From Streptomyces sp. AV19 (GTDB taxonomy: Bacteria; Actinomycetota; Actinomycetes; Streptomycetales; Streptomycetaceae): 64,000 nucleotides of DNA. Position 1 is the stretch's first letter, and every line of letters begins with the position of its first letter. The translations under genes were made by a program, and so were the position numbers. Under the pieces are notes generated by a model. That model did not search any database and was not told the DNA's origin. It was given only the letters and a program-made list of their open reading frames with translations. This document shows positions 43,646 through 52,292 of this stretch, one piece after another. The stretch spans positions 297,883-361,882 of the forward strand of contig NZ_JAEAMR010000007.1 in the NCBI RefSeq assembly GCF_015999245.1, given 5' to 3'.

Positions 43646-45394
43646 TCACAGCCGGACGTGGACGCGCAGTCTGCGCAGCCAGGCGTCGAGCTGGAGGATC
43701 ATCTCGGCGTCCGCGCGGCCCAGCCAGCCGCCGCGGTCGAGGGACGCCGGGTCGTCGATCACGCGCCGGACGCCGGCCAGGTCGACGAGCGGGCGCACCG
43801 GGGCGGAGCCGTCGGCCAGGAGGTCGCGCAGCCTGCGGACCAGCCCGGCCTTGTACTCCGGGTCGTAGGTGATCGGGTAGGGCACCTTGGCGCGGGTGAG
43901 GACGGAGGCCGGGACGAGGTCCCGGCCGACCGCGCGCAGCAGGCTCTTCTCGCGCCCCTCGAAGGACTTCTCCGCGGCGGGGACGTTGTAGAGCAGGTCG
44001 TACAGCCGGTGGTCGGCGAAGGGGAAGCGGATGTCCAGCCCCGCGGCGGCGCCCAGCCGTTCGGAGTGGGGGACGGCCTGCTCCAGGAGCCGGGTCATGT
44101 GGAGGTGGTCGATCTGGCGGGCGAGCCGGTCCACGGGCTTGTCGCCGGGCAGGTGCGGCACCTCGTCCAGGGCCTCGCGGAAGGTCCGCTCCAGGTGGCC
44201 CTCGATGTCGACGGCGCGCAGCAGCGCCGGGTCGATGAGGCCGGTGCCGATGCCGTACGGCATGCCGAACCGGCGGGACCGCTCGATCCACGGGAAGGAC
44301 GTGAGGACGCGGCCCTCCTCGACGGCGCCGTCGTGCCCGCCGAACAGCGCGTCCGCGGCCTCGCCGCTGAGCACCACCGGGACGTGCCGGGCGACGTACC
44401 CGCTGAACAGGTACGGGGTGGTGTTCTTGTCGCCGAACGGGGTGGGCTGGTCCTTGGCCGCGAGTACCTCGGCGAGGGTGACGGGGTCCAGCAACTCGCC
44501 CGGCCGTACGGTGATTTCGCGGTGGTCGCAGTGCCACATGCGGACCACCTCCTCGGCGTACGGCCGGTCGGGCACGGCCGCGGCGGTGTCGCCGAACAGG
44601 ACGGTGAAGGTCCGCGGGGCCCGGCCGGTGCTCGCGGCGACCAGGCCGGTGAGCACGCTGGAGTCCAGGCCGCCGGAGAGCAGGACGGCGGGGTCGGTGC
44701 CGTCGGCCTCGCGGCCGATGGAGTCCTCCAGGAGTTCCCGCACGCGGGCGATCGTGGCGGCGCGGTCCAGCTCGTGGGGACGGGCTCGAAGAGCCCAGTA
44801 GCGGCGGACGGTCCGGCCCCGCGGGGTGAAGGTGACCGTGTGGCCGGGGGGCACCTCCAGCATTCCGCGCAGCACACCGGTGCCGGGGCTGCGTATCTGG
44901 GAGAGAACGGCGCCTATTCCCGTGGCGTCTATTTCCGGGGTCACCAGGGGATGCGCGGCGACGGCCGCGGTCTCCGAGGCGAAGACGACGCCGCCGGGCG
45001 TGGGGAAATAGCTGAGCGGCTTGATTCCGAACCGGTCCCTGCCGAGGACTAGCGCCTTTTTCCGCTCGTCCCACAGCGCAAAGGCGAAGGCGCCGTCGAG
45101 ATGCTCCGCGAGGGATTCCCCCCAGCGCTCCCAGGCGCGGAGCACCGTAGCCGCGGAGGTGCCGTCGCCGACCGCGACCACCAGCGCGGAGCCGTCGGGA
45201 CCCACGGTCGTAGCAGGTTGCGACTGCGAAGGGTCGGGGTCGTGTGTGCGCTGTACCAGGGCGATGTGCTCACCCAGCCAGGAGCCGGCACCTTTCCGTC
45301 CGCGAGCGGCGACGCCCGCGCCTAACTCCGCCACGGTGAGCTGACGGCCTCTCAGATCACGCTCTTGGTCCAGCCAACCGGCGATACCGGCCAC
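43646..45394 (-). CDS. Asparagine-synthetase-like amide synthetase lacking the glutaminase Cys
   Basis: A 582-residue AsnB/beta-lactam-synthetase family enzyme. The N-terminal Ntn domain is recognisable (GIAGW, then FAFALWDERKKALVLGRDRF and GIKPLSYF). Its catalytic Cys at position 2 is absent: the start reads M-A-G-I-A-G-W where active enzymes have M-C-G-I-A-G. The synthetase domain has an intact ATP motif SGGLDSS (about residue 235) and later KNTTPYLFSG and SGEAADALFGG. So ATP activation of a carboxylate looks possible but glutamine hydrolysis does not; it may use ammonia or an internal amine, as beta-lactam synthetases do. GTG 45394 follows GAGG; ATG 45409 is an alternative. Leu24 is encoded by TTA (45323-45325). 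Confidence 0.87.
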   Translation of the reverse strand: MAGIAGWLDQERDLRGRQLTVAELGAGVAARGRKGAGSWLGEHIALVQRTHDPDPSQSQPATTVGPDGSALVVAVGDGTSAATVLRAWERWGESLAEHLDGAFAFALWDERKKALVLGRDRFGIKPLSYFPTPGGVVFASETAAVAAHPLVTPEIDATGIGAVLSQIRSPGTGVLRGMLEVPPGHTVTFTPRGRTVRRYWALRARPHELDRAATIARVRELLEDSIGREADGTDPAVLLSGGLDSSVLTGLVAASTGRAPRTFTVLFGDTAAAVPDRPYAEEVVRMWHCDHREITVRPGELLDPVTLAEVLAAKDQPTPFGDKNTTPYLFSGYVARHVPVVLSGEAADALFGGHDGAVEEGRVLTSFPWIERSRRFGMPYGIGTGLIDPALLRAVDIEGHLERTFREALDEVPHLPGDKPVDRLARQIDHLHMTRLLEQAVPHSERLGAAAGLDIRFPFADHRLYDLLYNVPAAEKSFEGREKSLLRAVGRDLVPASVLTRAKVPYPITYDPEYKAGLVRRLRDLLADGSAPVRPLVDLAGVRRVIDDPASLDRGGWLGRADAEMILQLDAWLRRLRVHVRL

Positions 45395-45577
45395 GATAAA
45401 CCTCGACATTCATACCGCGCGAATATGTTGCCACTTTGTGAAACTTGACGTGGCGAATAACTCGGAAGGCAAGCGCCGGGCCAGAGCCCGCGCGGTGTGA
45501 AATCGCGTGCGGCACCGACTCCTTGACTATGGCCGGTGGCACATGAACCTGTCCAAGACATCTTCAACAAGGACCGC

Positions 45578-45592
45578 ATAACCTCAGGTTAT
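45578..45592. promoter_or_regulatory. Perfect palindrome with LysR T-N11-A motif
   Basis: ATAACCT-C-AGGTTAT contains T-N11-A (45579-45591), the standard LysR-type binding core. It lies in the divergent gap between the NRPS/PKS operon and the LysR gene, at the LysR start codon, so it is a candidate autoregulatory site. Confidence 0.6.
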
Positions 45593-45596
45593 GGCA

Positions 45597-46556
45597 ATGA
45601 CTCTGAGGCAGCTCCAGTACCTGGTGACGATCGTCGACTCGGGTTCCTTCACCCGCGCCGCCGAGCGGCTGCACGTCTCCCAGCCCGCGCTCTCACGGCA
45701 GTTGCAGAGCCTGGAGCGCACCTGCGGCGGCCCGCTGGTCGAGCGCGGCTCCCGGCCGGTCCTCCTCACCCCGCTGGGCCGGGCGGTGCTGCCCCACGCC
45801 CGCGCGACCCTGGCCGAGGTGGACCGGGCCAACTCGGCCGCCCAGCGGGTCTCCGGCAACCAGCGCCTGGAGCTGCGGGTGGCCACGCTGTACTCGGTCA
45901 GCTTCGGCGTGCTGCCCCCGGCCCTCGCCGCGTGGCGGCGCGAACGCCCCGACACGCTGCTGTCGCTCACCGAGCAGCTGCACGTGGGCGACCTCCAGGA
46001 GGCCATGACGACCGGGGAGGCGGACGTCGCCGTCGGCCCGCCGCCGTCCGACTGGCAGGGGCCCGTCTTCCCCCTGGGCAGCGAGGAGTTCGTCGTCGTC
46101 CTCGGGGCGGACGACCCGCTGCTGCGGCGCCCCGGCCCGCACATCCGCCTCACCGAGCTCGCCGGGCACGAATGGCTCCACTACACCGCGCCGAACGGCC
46201 TGGCGCGGATCCTCGACTGCGCCTGCGCCAACGCCGGTTTCCAGCCGCGCGTGGCCGTCCAGACCCAGCAGACCGCCACGGCCCTGCAACTGTCCACCGC
46301 CGGCCTGGGGCCCACCCTTTTCCCCGCGAACATCGTCCCCGCCGGCCTCACCCCCCGCGTCCGCATCCCCGACCCGCCGGTGCACCGCGTGCTCGGCGCC
46401 TACACCCGCAGCCACCCGGACGCCCTGACGGCCTCCTTCATCGACACCCTCACCCGGCACGCCAGCCTCGTCCCGCCCCATCTCCCCGCGCAGGAGGGCA
46501 CGTTGGGGAACGTCGTGGAAATTCCGCTCCAACGGATGGGGAACGTGGTGAGCTGA
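45597..46556 (+). CDS. LysR-family regulator at the head of the NRPS/PKS cluster
   Basis: A LysR-type regulator of about 319 residues. The helix-turn-helix is LRQLQYLVTIVDSGSFTRAA with AERLHVSQPALSRQLQSLE. The C-terminal part is a periplasmic-binding-like ligand domain (VATLYSVSFGVLPPALAAWR, then TTGEADVAVGPPPSDWQG). I prefer ATG 45597 because AGG lies nine bases upstream; ATG 45591 is in frame and close. It is divergent from the cluster with a 200-base gap holding a T-N11-A palindrome. It could also regulate the metabolic genes further right, so assignment to the cluster is by position. Confidence 0.88.
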   Translation: MTLRQLQYLVTIVDSGSFTRAAERLHVSQPALSRQLQSLERTCGGPLVERGSRPVLLTPLGRAVLPHARATLAEVDRANSAAQRVSGNQRLELRVATLYSVSFGVLPPALAAWRRERPDTLLSLTEQLHVGDLQEAMTTGEADVAVGPPPSDWQGPVFPLGSEEFVVVLGADDPLLRRPGPHIRLTELAGHEWLHYTAPNGLARILDCACANAGFQPRVAVQTQQTATALQLSTAGLGPTLFPANIVPAGLTPRVRIPDPPVHRVLGAYTRSHPDALTASFIDTLTRHASLVPPHLPAQEGTLGNVVEIPLQRMGNVVS

Positions 46557-46596
46557 TCCGGCACACCCGTATCCAGCGCGCGGTTGATCGGTTACC

Positions 46597-47001
46597 GTGA
46601 CCGGTGTGGCATCAGGGGCCGTTCCGCTTGCGCCCCGGTCCGCGCCGTACGGCCGGGTCCTCCTGGCCGTGGTGCTGACCGGGCTGATGTACGTGCTCTG
46701 CTGCGTCCACGGTCAGACGTCCGCGCAGCAGTCGGCCCCCGTCCCCGTCTCCGCCGCGTCCGCCGTCCTGGATTCCCACGGCCACGGCGTCCACGCGCAC
46801 CACTGCGAGGGAGAGCCCGAGTCCGGCCCGGCGACCGCGCGTTCGGTCGCGCCGCACCGCCCCGACCACGCCGGTACGCCGGTGTGCGCGCCCGTGGGCG
46901 GCTCCCGCGCGGACGGTGCCCCGCCCGGGCCGGAACGGACGCCGGGACACGGCGTCGACCACGCGCGCGCCCGCGCGGCGCTGGGGGTCTGGCGGGCCTG
47001 A
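46597..47001 (+). CDS. Membrane-anchored His-rich small protein
   Basis: A 134-residue protein with one N-terminal transmembrane or signal helix (VLLAVVLTGLMYVLCCVHGQ). A hydrophilic external part contains SHGHGVHAHHCEGE, which could bind metal, and more scattered His and Cys. No enzyme domain is seen. The start is GTG 46597. It lies 40 bases after the LysR gene and 164 bases before the cysteine-synthase-like gene, all on the plus strand. The function is unknown. Confidence 0.58.
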   Translation: MTGVASGAVPLAPRSAPYGRVLLAVVLTGLMYVLCCVHGQTSAQQSAPVPVSAASAVLDSHGHGVHAHHCEGEPESGPATARSVAPHRPDHAGTPVCAPVGGSRADGAPPGPERTPGHGVDHARARAALGVWRA

Positions 47002-47147
47002 CCGGGCCCGCCCGTACGGCACGCTGCCGCCGCCAGGGCGGCTGCGGCCGCCGTCGTGGCACCGCGTCCCGAATCCCGGTGTTCCTCCCCCGACACCGCG
47101 CTCCCGCCCGGCACTTCGCCGTCCCCGTGCCAGGTCCCGGGTGAGGT

Positions 47148-47164
47148 GCGCAGGAGACCTGCGC
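47148..47164 (+). promoter_or_regulatory. Hairpin enclosing the ribosome-binding site
   Basis: GCGCAGG-AGA-CCTGCGC is a perfect 7-bp stem with a 3-base loop. It contains AGGAGA, the only ribosome-binding site for the ATG at 47166, so the folded RNA would hide it. Confidence 0.55.
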
Positions 47165-47165
47165 G

Positions 47166-48314
47166 ATGAACTCTTCCGTCATGCCCCTTTCCGCGTCCTC
47201 CGTCCCTTCGGCGTCCTCCGCCCCTTCCGCCCCGCTGTCGCCGGCCCAGGTGCTCACCGCCGCCGTCCGCCCCGCGCAGACCCCGGCCGGGCTGGTGGGC
47301 GACACCCCCGTGCTGTGGATCGGCGCCCCCTTCACCGCCCCCGGCCGCGGCTTCTGGGCCAAGCTGGAGGGCCGCAACCCGGGCGGCATCAAGGACCGCA
47401 CCGCCCTGTACATGACCGCCCGCGCCCGCGAGCGGGGCGACCTGCTGCCCGGGGCGCGAATCGTCGAGTCGACCTCCGGCACCCTGGGCCTGGGCCTCGC
47501 CCTGGCCGGCGTCACCCACGGCCACCCCGTGACCGTGGTCACCGACCCCGGCATGGAGCCGCTGATGCGCGGCCTGCTGCGGGCCCACGGGGCCGAGGTC
47601 GACGTCGTGCGCGCACCGCACCCCACCGGCGGCTGGCAGCAGGCCAGACGCGAGCGGGTGGACGAGCTCCTCATGGCCGTCCCCGACGCCTGGTGCCCGG
47701 ACCAGTACAACAACCCCGACAACGTCACCGCCTACAGCGGGCTGGCCCACGAGCTGATCGCCCAACTGGGCCGCATCGACGTGCTGGTGGCCAGCGTCGG
47801 CACCGGCGGGCACTCGGCCGGCGTCGCCTCCGTCCTGCGCGGCTTCCTGCCCCGGCTGCGCGTGGTGGGCGTGGACGCCACGGGCTCCACGATCTTCGGC
47901 CAGCCCGCGGCCGGCCGCCTCATGCGCGGGCTGGGCAGCAGCATCTACCCCCGCAACGTGGACTATTCGCTCTTCGACGAGGTCCACTGGGTCGCCGCCC
48001 CGGAGGCCGTCTGGGCCTGCCGCGCCCTGGCCAGGAACCAGTACGCCACCGGCGGCTGGAGCGTCGGCGCGGTCGCCCTGGTCGCCCGCCACCTGGCCGC
48101 GTCCCTCCCGGCCGAGACCCGGATAGCCGCCGTCTTCCCCGACGGCCCGCAGCGCTACGTGGGCACCGTCTTCGACGACGCGTACTGCCGCGAGCACCGG
48201 CTCCTCGGGCACGTCCCGGCCGACGCGCCCGACGAGCTGGACCACCCCGGCGACCGGACGGTCACCCGCTGGACGCGCTGCCCCGTCGTCGTCGACCCGC
48301 TGGCGGCCCGGTGA
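47166..48314 (+). CDS. PLP-dependent cysteine synthase family protein
   Basis: A 382-residue fold-type II PLP enzyme. The PLP lysine is K76 in [13 protein letters not shown]. The substrate loop reads STSGTLG where cysteine synthases have TSGNTG, and the phosphate-binding loop is [10 protein letters not shown] 45-residue Ser/Pro/Ala-rich N-terminal tail precedes the domain. The changed substrate loop suggests a substrate other than O-acetylserine, for example formation of an unusual amino acid such as 2,3-diaminopropionate; that is only a suggestion. Its stop codon overlaps the GTG of the following transporter (GTGA), so the two are coupled. It might supply a building block to the NRPS cluster. 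Confidence 0.83.
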   Translation: MNSSVMPLSASSVPSASSAPSAPLSPAQVLTAAVRPAQTPAGLVGDTPVLWIGAPFTAPGRGFWAKLEGRNPGGIKDRTALYMTARARERGDLLPGARIVESTSGTLGLGLALAGVTHGHPVTVVTDPGMEPLMRGLLRAHGAEVDVVRAPHPTGGWQQARRERVDELLMAVPDAWCPDQYNNPDNVTAYSGLAHELIAQLGRIDVLVASVGTGGHSAGVASVLRGFLPRLRVVGVDATGSTIFGQPAAGRLMRGLGSSIYPRNVDYSLFDEVHWVAAPEAVWACRALARNQYATGGWSVGAVALVARHLAASLPAETRIAAVFPDGPQRYVGTVFDDAYCREHRLLGHVPADAPDELDHPGDRTVTRWTRCPVVVDPLAAR

Positions 48315-49552
48315 AGGGCCTGTGGCGCACCACGCGCTCGTTCCCGCCCGTGGTCCGGCTGTTGATGGCCAACCAGTTCGCGATCAACCTGGCCTTCTAC
48401 ATGCTCATGCCCTACCTGGCCGTCCACCTGGCCGACGACCTCGGGCTGGCCGCGTGGGCCGTCGGCTTGGTGCTGGGCGTGCGGAACCTCTCGCAGCAGG
48501 GCATGTTCCTGATCGGCGGGACGCTCGCCGACCGCTACGGCCCCAAGGTCCCGATCATCGCCGGATGCCTGCTGCGCACGGCCGGCTTCGCGGTGCTGGG
48601 CTGGGTGGACACGCTGCCCGCCCTCGTCGCGGCCTCGGCCGCCACCGGCTTCGCCGGGGCCCTGTTCAACCCGGCCGTGCGCGCCTGCCTGGCGGCGGAG
48701 GCGGGCGGCCGGCGCGTCGAGGCGTTCGCCGCCTTCAACGTCTACTACCAGGGCGGGATGCTGCTCGGCCCGCTCGTCGGACTCGCCCTGCTGGCCGCCG
48801 ACTTCCGCCTGGTGTGCACCGTCGCCGCCGCCGTCTTCGCCGCGCTCACCGTCCTCCAGATCCGGCGCATGCCGGCCGGCCCGCCCGCCGCCGGGCGCCG
48901 GGGCGAGGTGCTGGCGCAGTGGCGGACGGTCGTCACCAACCGCCCGTTCGTGCTGTTCTCGGTCGCCATGATCGGTTCGTACGTCCTGACCTTCCAGGTG
49001 TACCTGGCGCTGCCGCTGGCCGCGGGCAGGGCCCTGGGCGCGGAGGGGGCGGGGGCGGTCGGCGGACTGTTCGTCGTCTCGGCGGCGGTCGCCGTGCTCG
49101 GCCAGCTGCGGCTGACGGGCTGGGCGGGCCGCCGCTGGCGGGGGGACCAGGCCCTGGTCCGGGGACTGGCCGTGATGGGCCTGGCGTTCGTGCCCCCGGC
49201 CCTCGTCCCGTCCGGTTCCGGCCCCCTGGTACTCGGTGCCCTGCTCCTGACCGTCGTCCTGCTCGGCGCCGGGGGCGCGGTGGTCTACCCGTTCGAGATG
49301 GACACCGTGGTCTCCCTCTCCGGCGACCGCCTGGTCGCCACCCACTACGGCCTCTACAACACCGTCTCCGGCCTGGGCATCACCCTCGGCAACCTCGCCA
49401 CGGGCGCCCTGTGGGACGCGGCCCTCCGTCACCACGCGCCCTGGCTCGTATGGACGGTCCTCGCGACGACGGGCCTCGGCTGCGCGGCGGCGGTGCTGGG
49501 GCTGGCGCGTACGGGTCGGCTGGGGGTGACGGCCCGGCCGGTCGCGGCCTGA
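48311..49552 (+). CDS. MFS transporter, 12 TM
   Basis: A 413-residue membrane transporter. Recognisable are helix 1 ([20 protein letters not shown]), motif A as [12 protein letters not shown] and a glycine-rich helix 5 region ([17 protein letters not shown]). It is translationally coupled to the cysteine-synthase-like gene by a 4-base overlap, so it probably exports the product or related amino acid of that enzyme. Its last 100 bases recur twice downstream in degenerate form (see repeat at 49451-50007). Confidence 0.86.
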   Translation: MKGLWRTTRSFPPVVRLLMANQFAINLAFYMLMPYLAVHLADDLGLAAWAVGLVLGVRNLSQQGMFLIGGTLADRYGPKVPIIAGCLLRTAGFAVLGWVDTLPALVAASAATGFAGALFNPAVRACLAAEAGGRRVEAFAAFNVYYQGGMLLGPLVGLALLAADFRLVCTVAAAVFAALTVLQIRRMPAGPPAAGRRGEVLAQWRTVVTNRPFVLFSVAMIGSYVLTFQVYLALPLAAGRALGAEGAGAVGGLFVVSAAVAVLGQLRLTGWAGRRWRGDQALVRGLAVMGLAFVPPALVPSGSGPLVLGALLLTVVLLGAGGAVVYPFEMDTVVSLSGDRLVATHYGLYNTVSGLGITLGNLATGALWDAALRHHAPWLVWTVLATTGLGCAAAVLGLARTGRLGVTARPVAA

Positions 49553-50007
49553 CCGGGGAGCGCGGGGCCCGGCCGCCCGGTCCCGGCCCGACCGGGGGAG
49601 GGCGCGCGCGGACCGGTCCAGGCCCCTGTGGCGAGGGGCCTCGGCTGCGCGGCGGCGGTGCTGGGGCTGGCGCGTACGGGGCGGCTGGGGGTGACGGCCC
49701 GGCCGGTCGCGGTCTGAACCGGGAAGGGCGGGGGACCAGTTCGGGGGACGGGCGCGGGCCCTGTCCGACGGACCGGCGCGGGTCACCGGCCCGTCCGGAC
49801 ACGCCCCGGGGCGGACCCGACGCGGCGGACGCTCCCCCGGCCCCCGCCGGGAGGCGCTCCCGCACCGGCTCGTCGGACGTGTCCTGGCCCGCGGCAGGCG
49901 TCCGGTGGACGGTCCTCGCGACGACGGGCCTCGGCTGTGCGGCGGCGGTGCTGGGGCCGGCCCGCACGGGGCGGCTGGGGGCGGCGCCCCGTCCGGTCCC
50001 GGCCTGA
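49451..50007 (+). repeat. Three copies of the transporter 3' end
   Basis: The end of the MFS gene (49451-49552) is repeated at about 49632-49717 and 49906-50007. The shared core runs from CTCGGCTG through the GCGGCGGCGGTGCTGGGG block to the stop region, and the third copy shows most changes. The block TGGCCCGCGGCAGGCG also occurs both at 49885 and at 50043, in the end of the kinase gene. The copies are gene remnants, not separate genes. Confidence 0.85.
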
Positions 50008-50026
50008 GCCGGGAGGGGGCGTGCGC

Positions 50027-51094
50027 TCAGCCAGGCACGCCCTGGCCCGCGGCAGGCGCCCGGTGCCGCGCGGCCCGGCGGCAGCAGCGCAGCGGGAAGT
50101 CCGCCCGGACCGTCGTGCCGCCGGTGTCGGCGGAGGTGGCGCGGAACGTCCCGCCGTACGCCTCGCACCGCCAGCGCATGCCCTTCATCCCGTAGCCCTC
50201 GGCCCGCCGCGCGGGCTGTGCCAGGCCGCGCCCGTCGTCGGTGACGGTGACGGTGATGCGGTCGTTGCGGCAGGTCAGGGAGACGTGGACGTGCCGGGCG
50301 TCGGCGTGCTTGACGATGTTGGTGAGGGACTCCTGGACGACGCGGTAGACGGCCAGGTTGACGCCGCTCTCCGCGGTGGACGCGTGGAACCGGTCGTCCT
50401 GGACGTGCACGTCGACGATCAGCCCGTTCTCGGCGGCGACGCGTTCGGCGCGGGACGTGACCATCTCCGCCAGGCTCAGCTCGCGCAGGGCGACGGGGCT
50501 CACGGTGGCGATGATGCCGCGCAGCACGGCGGTCTGTTCGTCGAGCGTGCGGGACGCCTCCTCCATGGCCGCGCGGAGCCTGCGGGGGTCCGCCTCGGCG
50601 CGGGCGACGTCGAGCCGGCGCCGGGCCAGCGCGAGGAACTGGAGCACCTCGTCGTGCAGTTCGCCGGCGATCAGACCGGCGTGGTGCTCCTGGCGCTCCA
50701 CCAGCGACCAGGAGGACCCCTGGCGGATCACGATCTTCGCCTCGTTCCAGGCCGGTACGGCGTACACCATGGCCACCGTCAATAACCCCAGGGCCACCTG
50801 GGTCAGCTGCGGGGCGGACAGCGAATGGCCCGCGCCGAGGAGCCCGAAGCCGAGGGAGAGCATGGTCAACAGGCAGCGGGCCCGCCACCGTTGGCCGGCC
50901 AGGACCGCGAGGACGCCGGTGGACAGGGCGACGGCCGGCGCCGCCACCGTCCGGGCCGGCAGCCGGTCGTCGGCGACGATGTTGGCCGCGTACGACGCGG
51001 AGCCGATCAGGGACATCGCCACGCACACGCCGCCGACGAGGCTCAGCACGGCGGACCGCCGGTACACCGACCGCGCCTCGGTTCCGCTACGCAT
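50027..51094 (-). CDS. NarL-type sensor histidine kinase
   Basis: A 355-residue membrane sensor. About four transmembrane segments occupy residues 12-115. The HisKA_3 phospho-acceptor is His147 in ELHDEVLQFLALARRRLD. The N box is QESLTNIVKHADARHVH and the G box DDGRGLAQP. Short outside loops suggest sensing within the membrane. The gene overlaps the response regulator by eight bases and follows it in the same transcript. The C-terminus shares a short block with the repeat region next door. Confidence 0.88.
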   Translation of the reverse strand: MRSGTEARSVYRRSAVLSLVGGVCVAMSLIGSASYAANIVADDRLPARTVAAPAVALSTGVLAVLAGQRWRARCLLTMLSLGFGLLGAGHSLSAPQLTQVALGLLTVAMVYAVPAWNEAKIVIRQGSSWSLVERQEHHAGLIAGELHDEVLQFLALARRRLDVARAEADPRRLRAAMEEASRTLDEQTAVLRGIIATVSPVALRELSLAEMVTSRAERVAAENGLIVDVHVQDDRFHASTAESGVNLAVYRVVQESLTNIVKHADARHVHVSLTCRNDRITVTVTDDGRGLAQPARRAEGYGMKGMRWRCEAYGGTFRATSADTGGTTVRADFPLRCCRRAARHRAPAAGQGVPG

Positions 51095-51713
51095 GGGCCG
51101 TGTCGCGGCGCCGCCGGGCGTAGGCGACCAGGTCGGCCCGGGTGACCAGGCCCAGCCGGGTGCGCAGGGCGGCCCGGACGCTCTCCACGGTGCGGACGCT
51201 GACGGTCAGCCGCGCGGCCACCTCGCGGTTGGTGTACCCGTCGGCCAGCAGCTCCAGCACCTGCCGTTCGCGCGGGGGCAGTTCGGCCTCGCCGCGCAGC
51301 GTCTGCGCCAGGCAGGCGCCGAGCGAGGGCTGTACGTAGCGCCGTCCGGACGCCACCGTCCGCGCGGCCAGGACGAGTTCGGCCACGGAGCTGTTCTTCA
51401 GCAGGTAGCCCGAGGCGCCGGCGGTCAGCGCGCCGCGGACGAGCGCGGGGTCCTCGTACATGCTGTGCACCAGGATCCGCATGCCCGGCGCGGCCAGCAG
51501 CAGCCGGGGGATGGCGCGGAGGGCCGAGCCGGACTCCAGCTTCATGTCCAGCATCAGCAGTTCCGGCCGGAGTTCGGCCGCGACGCCGATGGCCTCGCGT
51601 TCGCACGAGGCCTCGCCGACCACGGCGAAACCTTCCGGTTCCAGAAATGCCCGGGTCCCGGCGCGTACGGTCGGATGGTCGTCTACCAGGACCAGTCGGA
51701 CGGCGTCGTCCAT
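51087..51713 (-). CDS. NarL/LuxR-type response regulator
   Basis: A 208-residue response regulator. The receiver domain has the acidic pair DD (11-12), phosphorylatable Asp56 in LLMLDMKLE and the conserved Lys in YLLKNSS. The C-terminal LuxR helix-turn-helix is LPPRERQVLELLADGYTNRE with VRTVESVRAALRTRLG. It is the first gene of a two-component operon. It lies 363 bases from two divergent micropeptide genes, and the half-sites in that gap are candidates for its binding. Confidence 0.9.
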   Translation of the reverse strand: MDDAVRLVLVDDHPTVRAGTRAFLEPEGFAVVGEASCEREAIGVAAELRPELLMLDMKLESGSALRAIPRLLLAAPGMRILVHSMYEDPALVRGALTAGASGYLLKNSSVAELVLAARTVASGRRYVQPSLGACLAQTLRGEAELPPRERQVLELLADGYTNREVAARLTVSVRTVESVRAALRTRLGLVTRADLVAYARRRRDTAHA

Positions 51714-52076
51714 CGTCAGCCTCGTACTCCGGGGGCCTCGGGAATGGCAATGCCCGAAGCCCCTCGTGGAAACTCAGAATGCGCCGGCATCGGACGCGGA
51801 TTCACCCTCCGATGTAAGGGGCACCTTTGTCAACTGCCCCCAGACGAATAGGGGCATGCGCATGGCGGTTTGGAGGAATTGCCGAATCCTCCGGCCGTTC
51901 CGCGCGCCGGATGTTCAGGGTTCAACGGGCTGCGGTCAACCCGCAGAAATCTTGCGGACTCATGCGGATGCCGCAGCCCCGAACGGGCCGTGAAGATCGA
52001 GTCGTTCGCAGGAACGCACCGGAAGCGGCGCCGCAGGGCAACGACCGGTGATCACCAGGAAAGCAGGTGTTCAAGA
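51714..52076. promoter_or_regulatory. Divergent promoter region between the two-component system and micropeptides
   Basis: No gene is visible in these 363 bases. It contains an imperfect inverted repeat GGGCCTCGGG/CCCGAAGCCC (51733-51742 and 51753-51762). It also contains a triple set of half-sites: GGGGCA (51818-51823), TGCCCC (51835-51840) and GGGGCA (51851-51856), separated by 11 and 10 bases. Their spacing near one helical turn suggests a regulator site. Confidence 0.5.
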
Positions 52077-52145
52077 ATGGTTTCGTCCCTCCTCCAGCTG
52101 GCTCAGACGCTGGCGACCGACGCGATCAAGTGGTTCCTGAGCTAA
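52077..52145 (+). CDS. Micropeptide 1, 22 residues, amphipathic helix
   Basis: ATG 52077 to TAA 52145 encodes 22 residues beginning MVSSLLQLAQ and ending DAIKWFLS. Polar residues fall at 3, 4, 7, 10, 11, 14, 15, 18 and 22, every three to four positions, with hydrophobic residues between, so a helix would be strongly amphipathic with net charge near zero. GCAGG lies nine bases upstream. The last five residues resemble those of micropeptide 2 (KWFLS, KWFLG). There is no leader sequence and no processing gene nearby. Two separate frames with the same ending argue that both are real genes. Confidence 0.6.
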   Translation: MVSSLLQLAQTLATDAIKWFLS

Positions 52146-52196
52146 GAACTCGAACACTCCGGACCCGCCCCCCACCCTCGCGCCCGGAGAACACGA

Positions 52197-52214
52197 ACCC
52201 CCTTGTCAGGGGGT
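52197..52214 (+). terminator. Small hairpin between the two micropeptide genes
   Basis: ACCCCC-TTGTCA-GGGGGT is a 6-bp stem 51 bases after the first peptide stop codon. It could be a weak terminator or an RNA-end stabiliser that sets the ratio of the two peptides. Confidence 0.4.
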
Positions 52215-52292
52215 GGCCCCTCATGCCGGAGGGACCACTCCCTGTGAATCCCCCCACATCCCCCCACAGTGCAGGAAAGGAGGCTCACGAAA

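Noticed and set aside
48322..50007. A 561-codon frame running past the MFS gene end
   Set aside because: It is out of frame with the transporter and stays open only because of the repeated GC-rich 3' ends. The encoded sequence is not protein-like.
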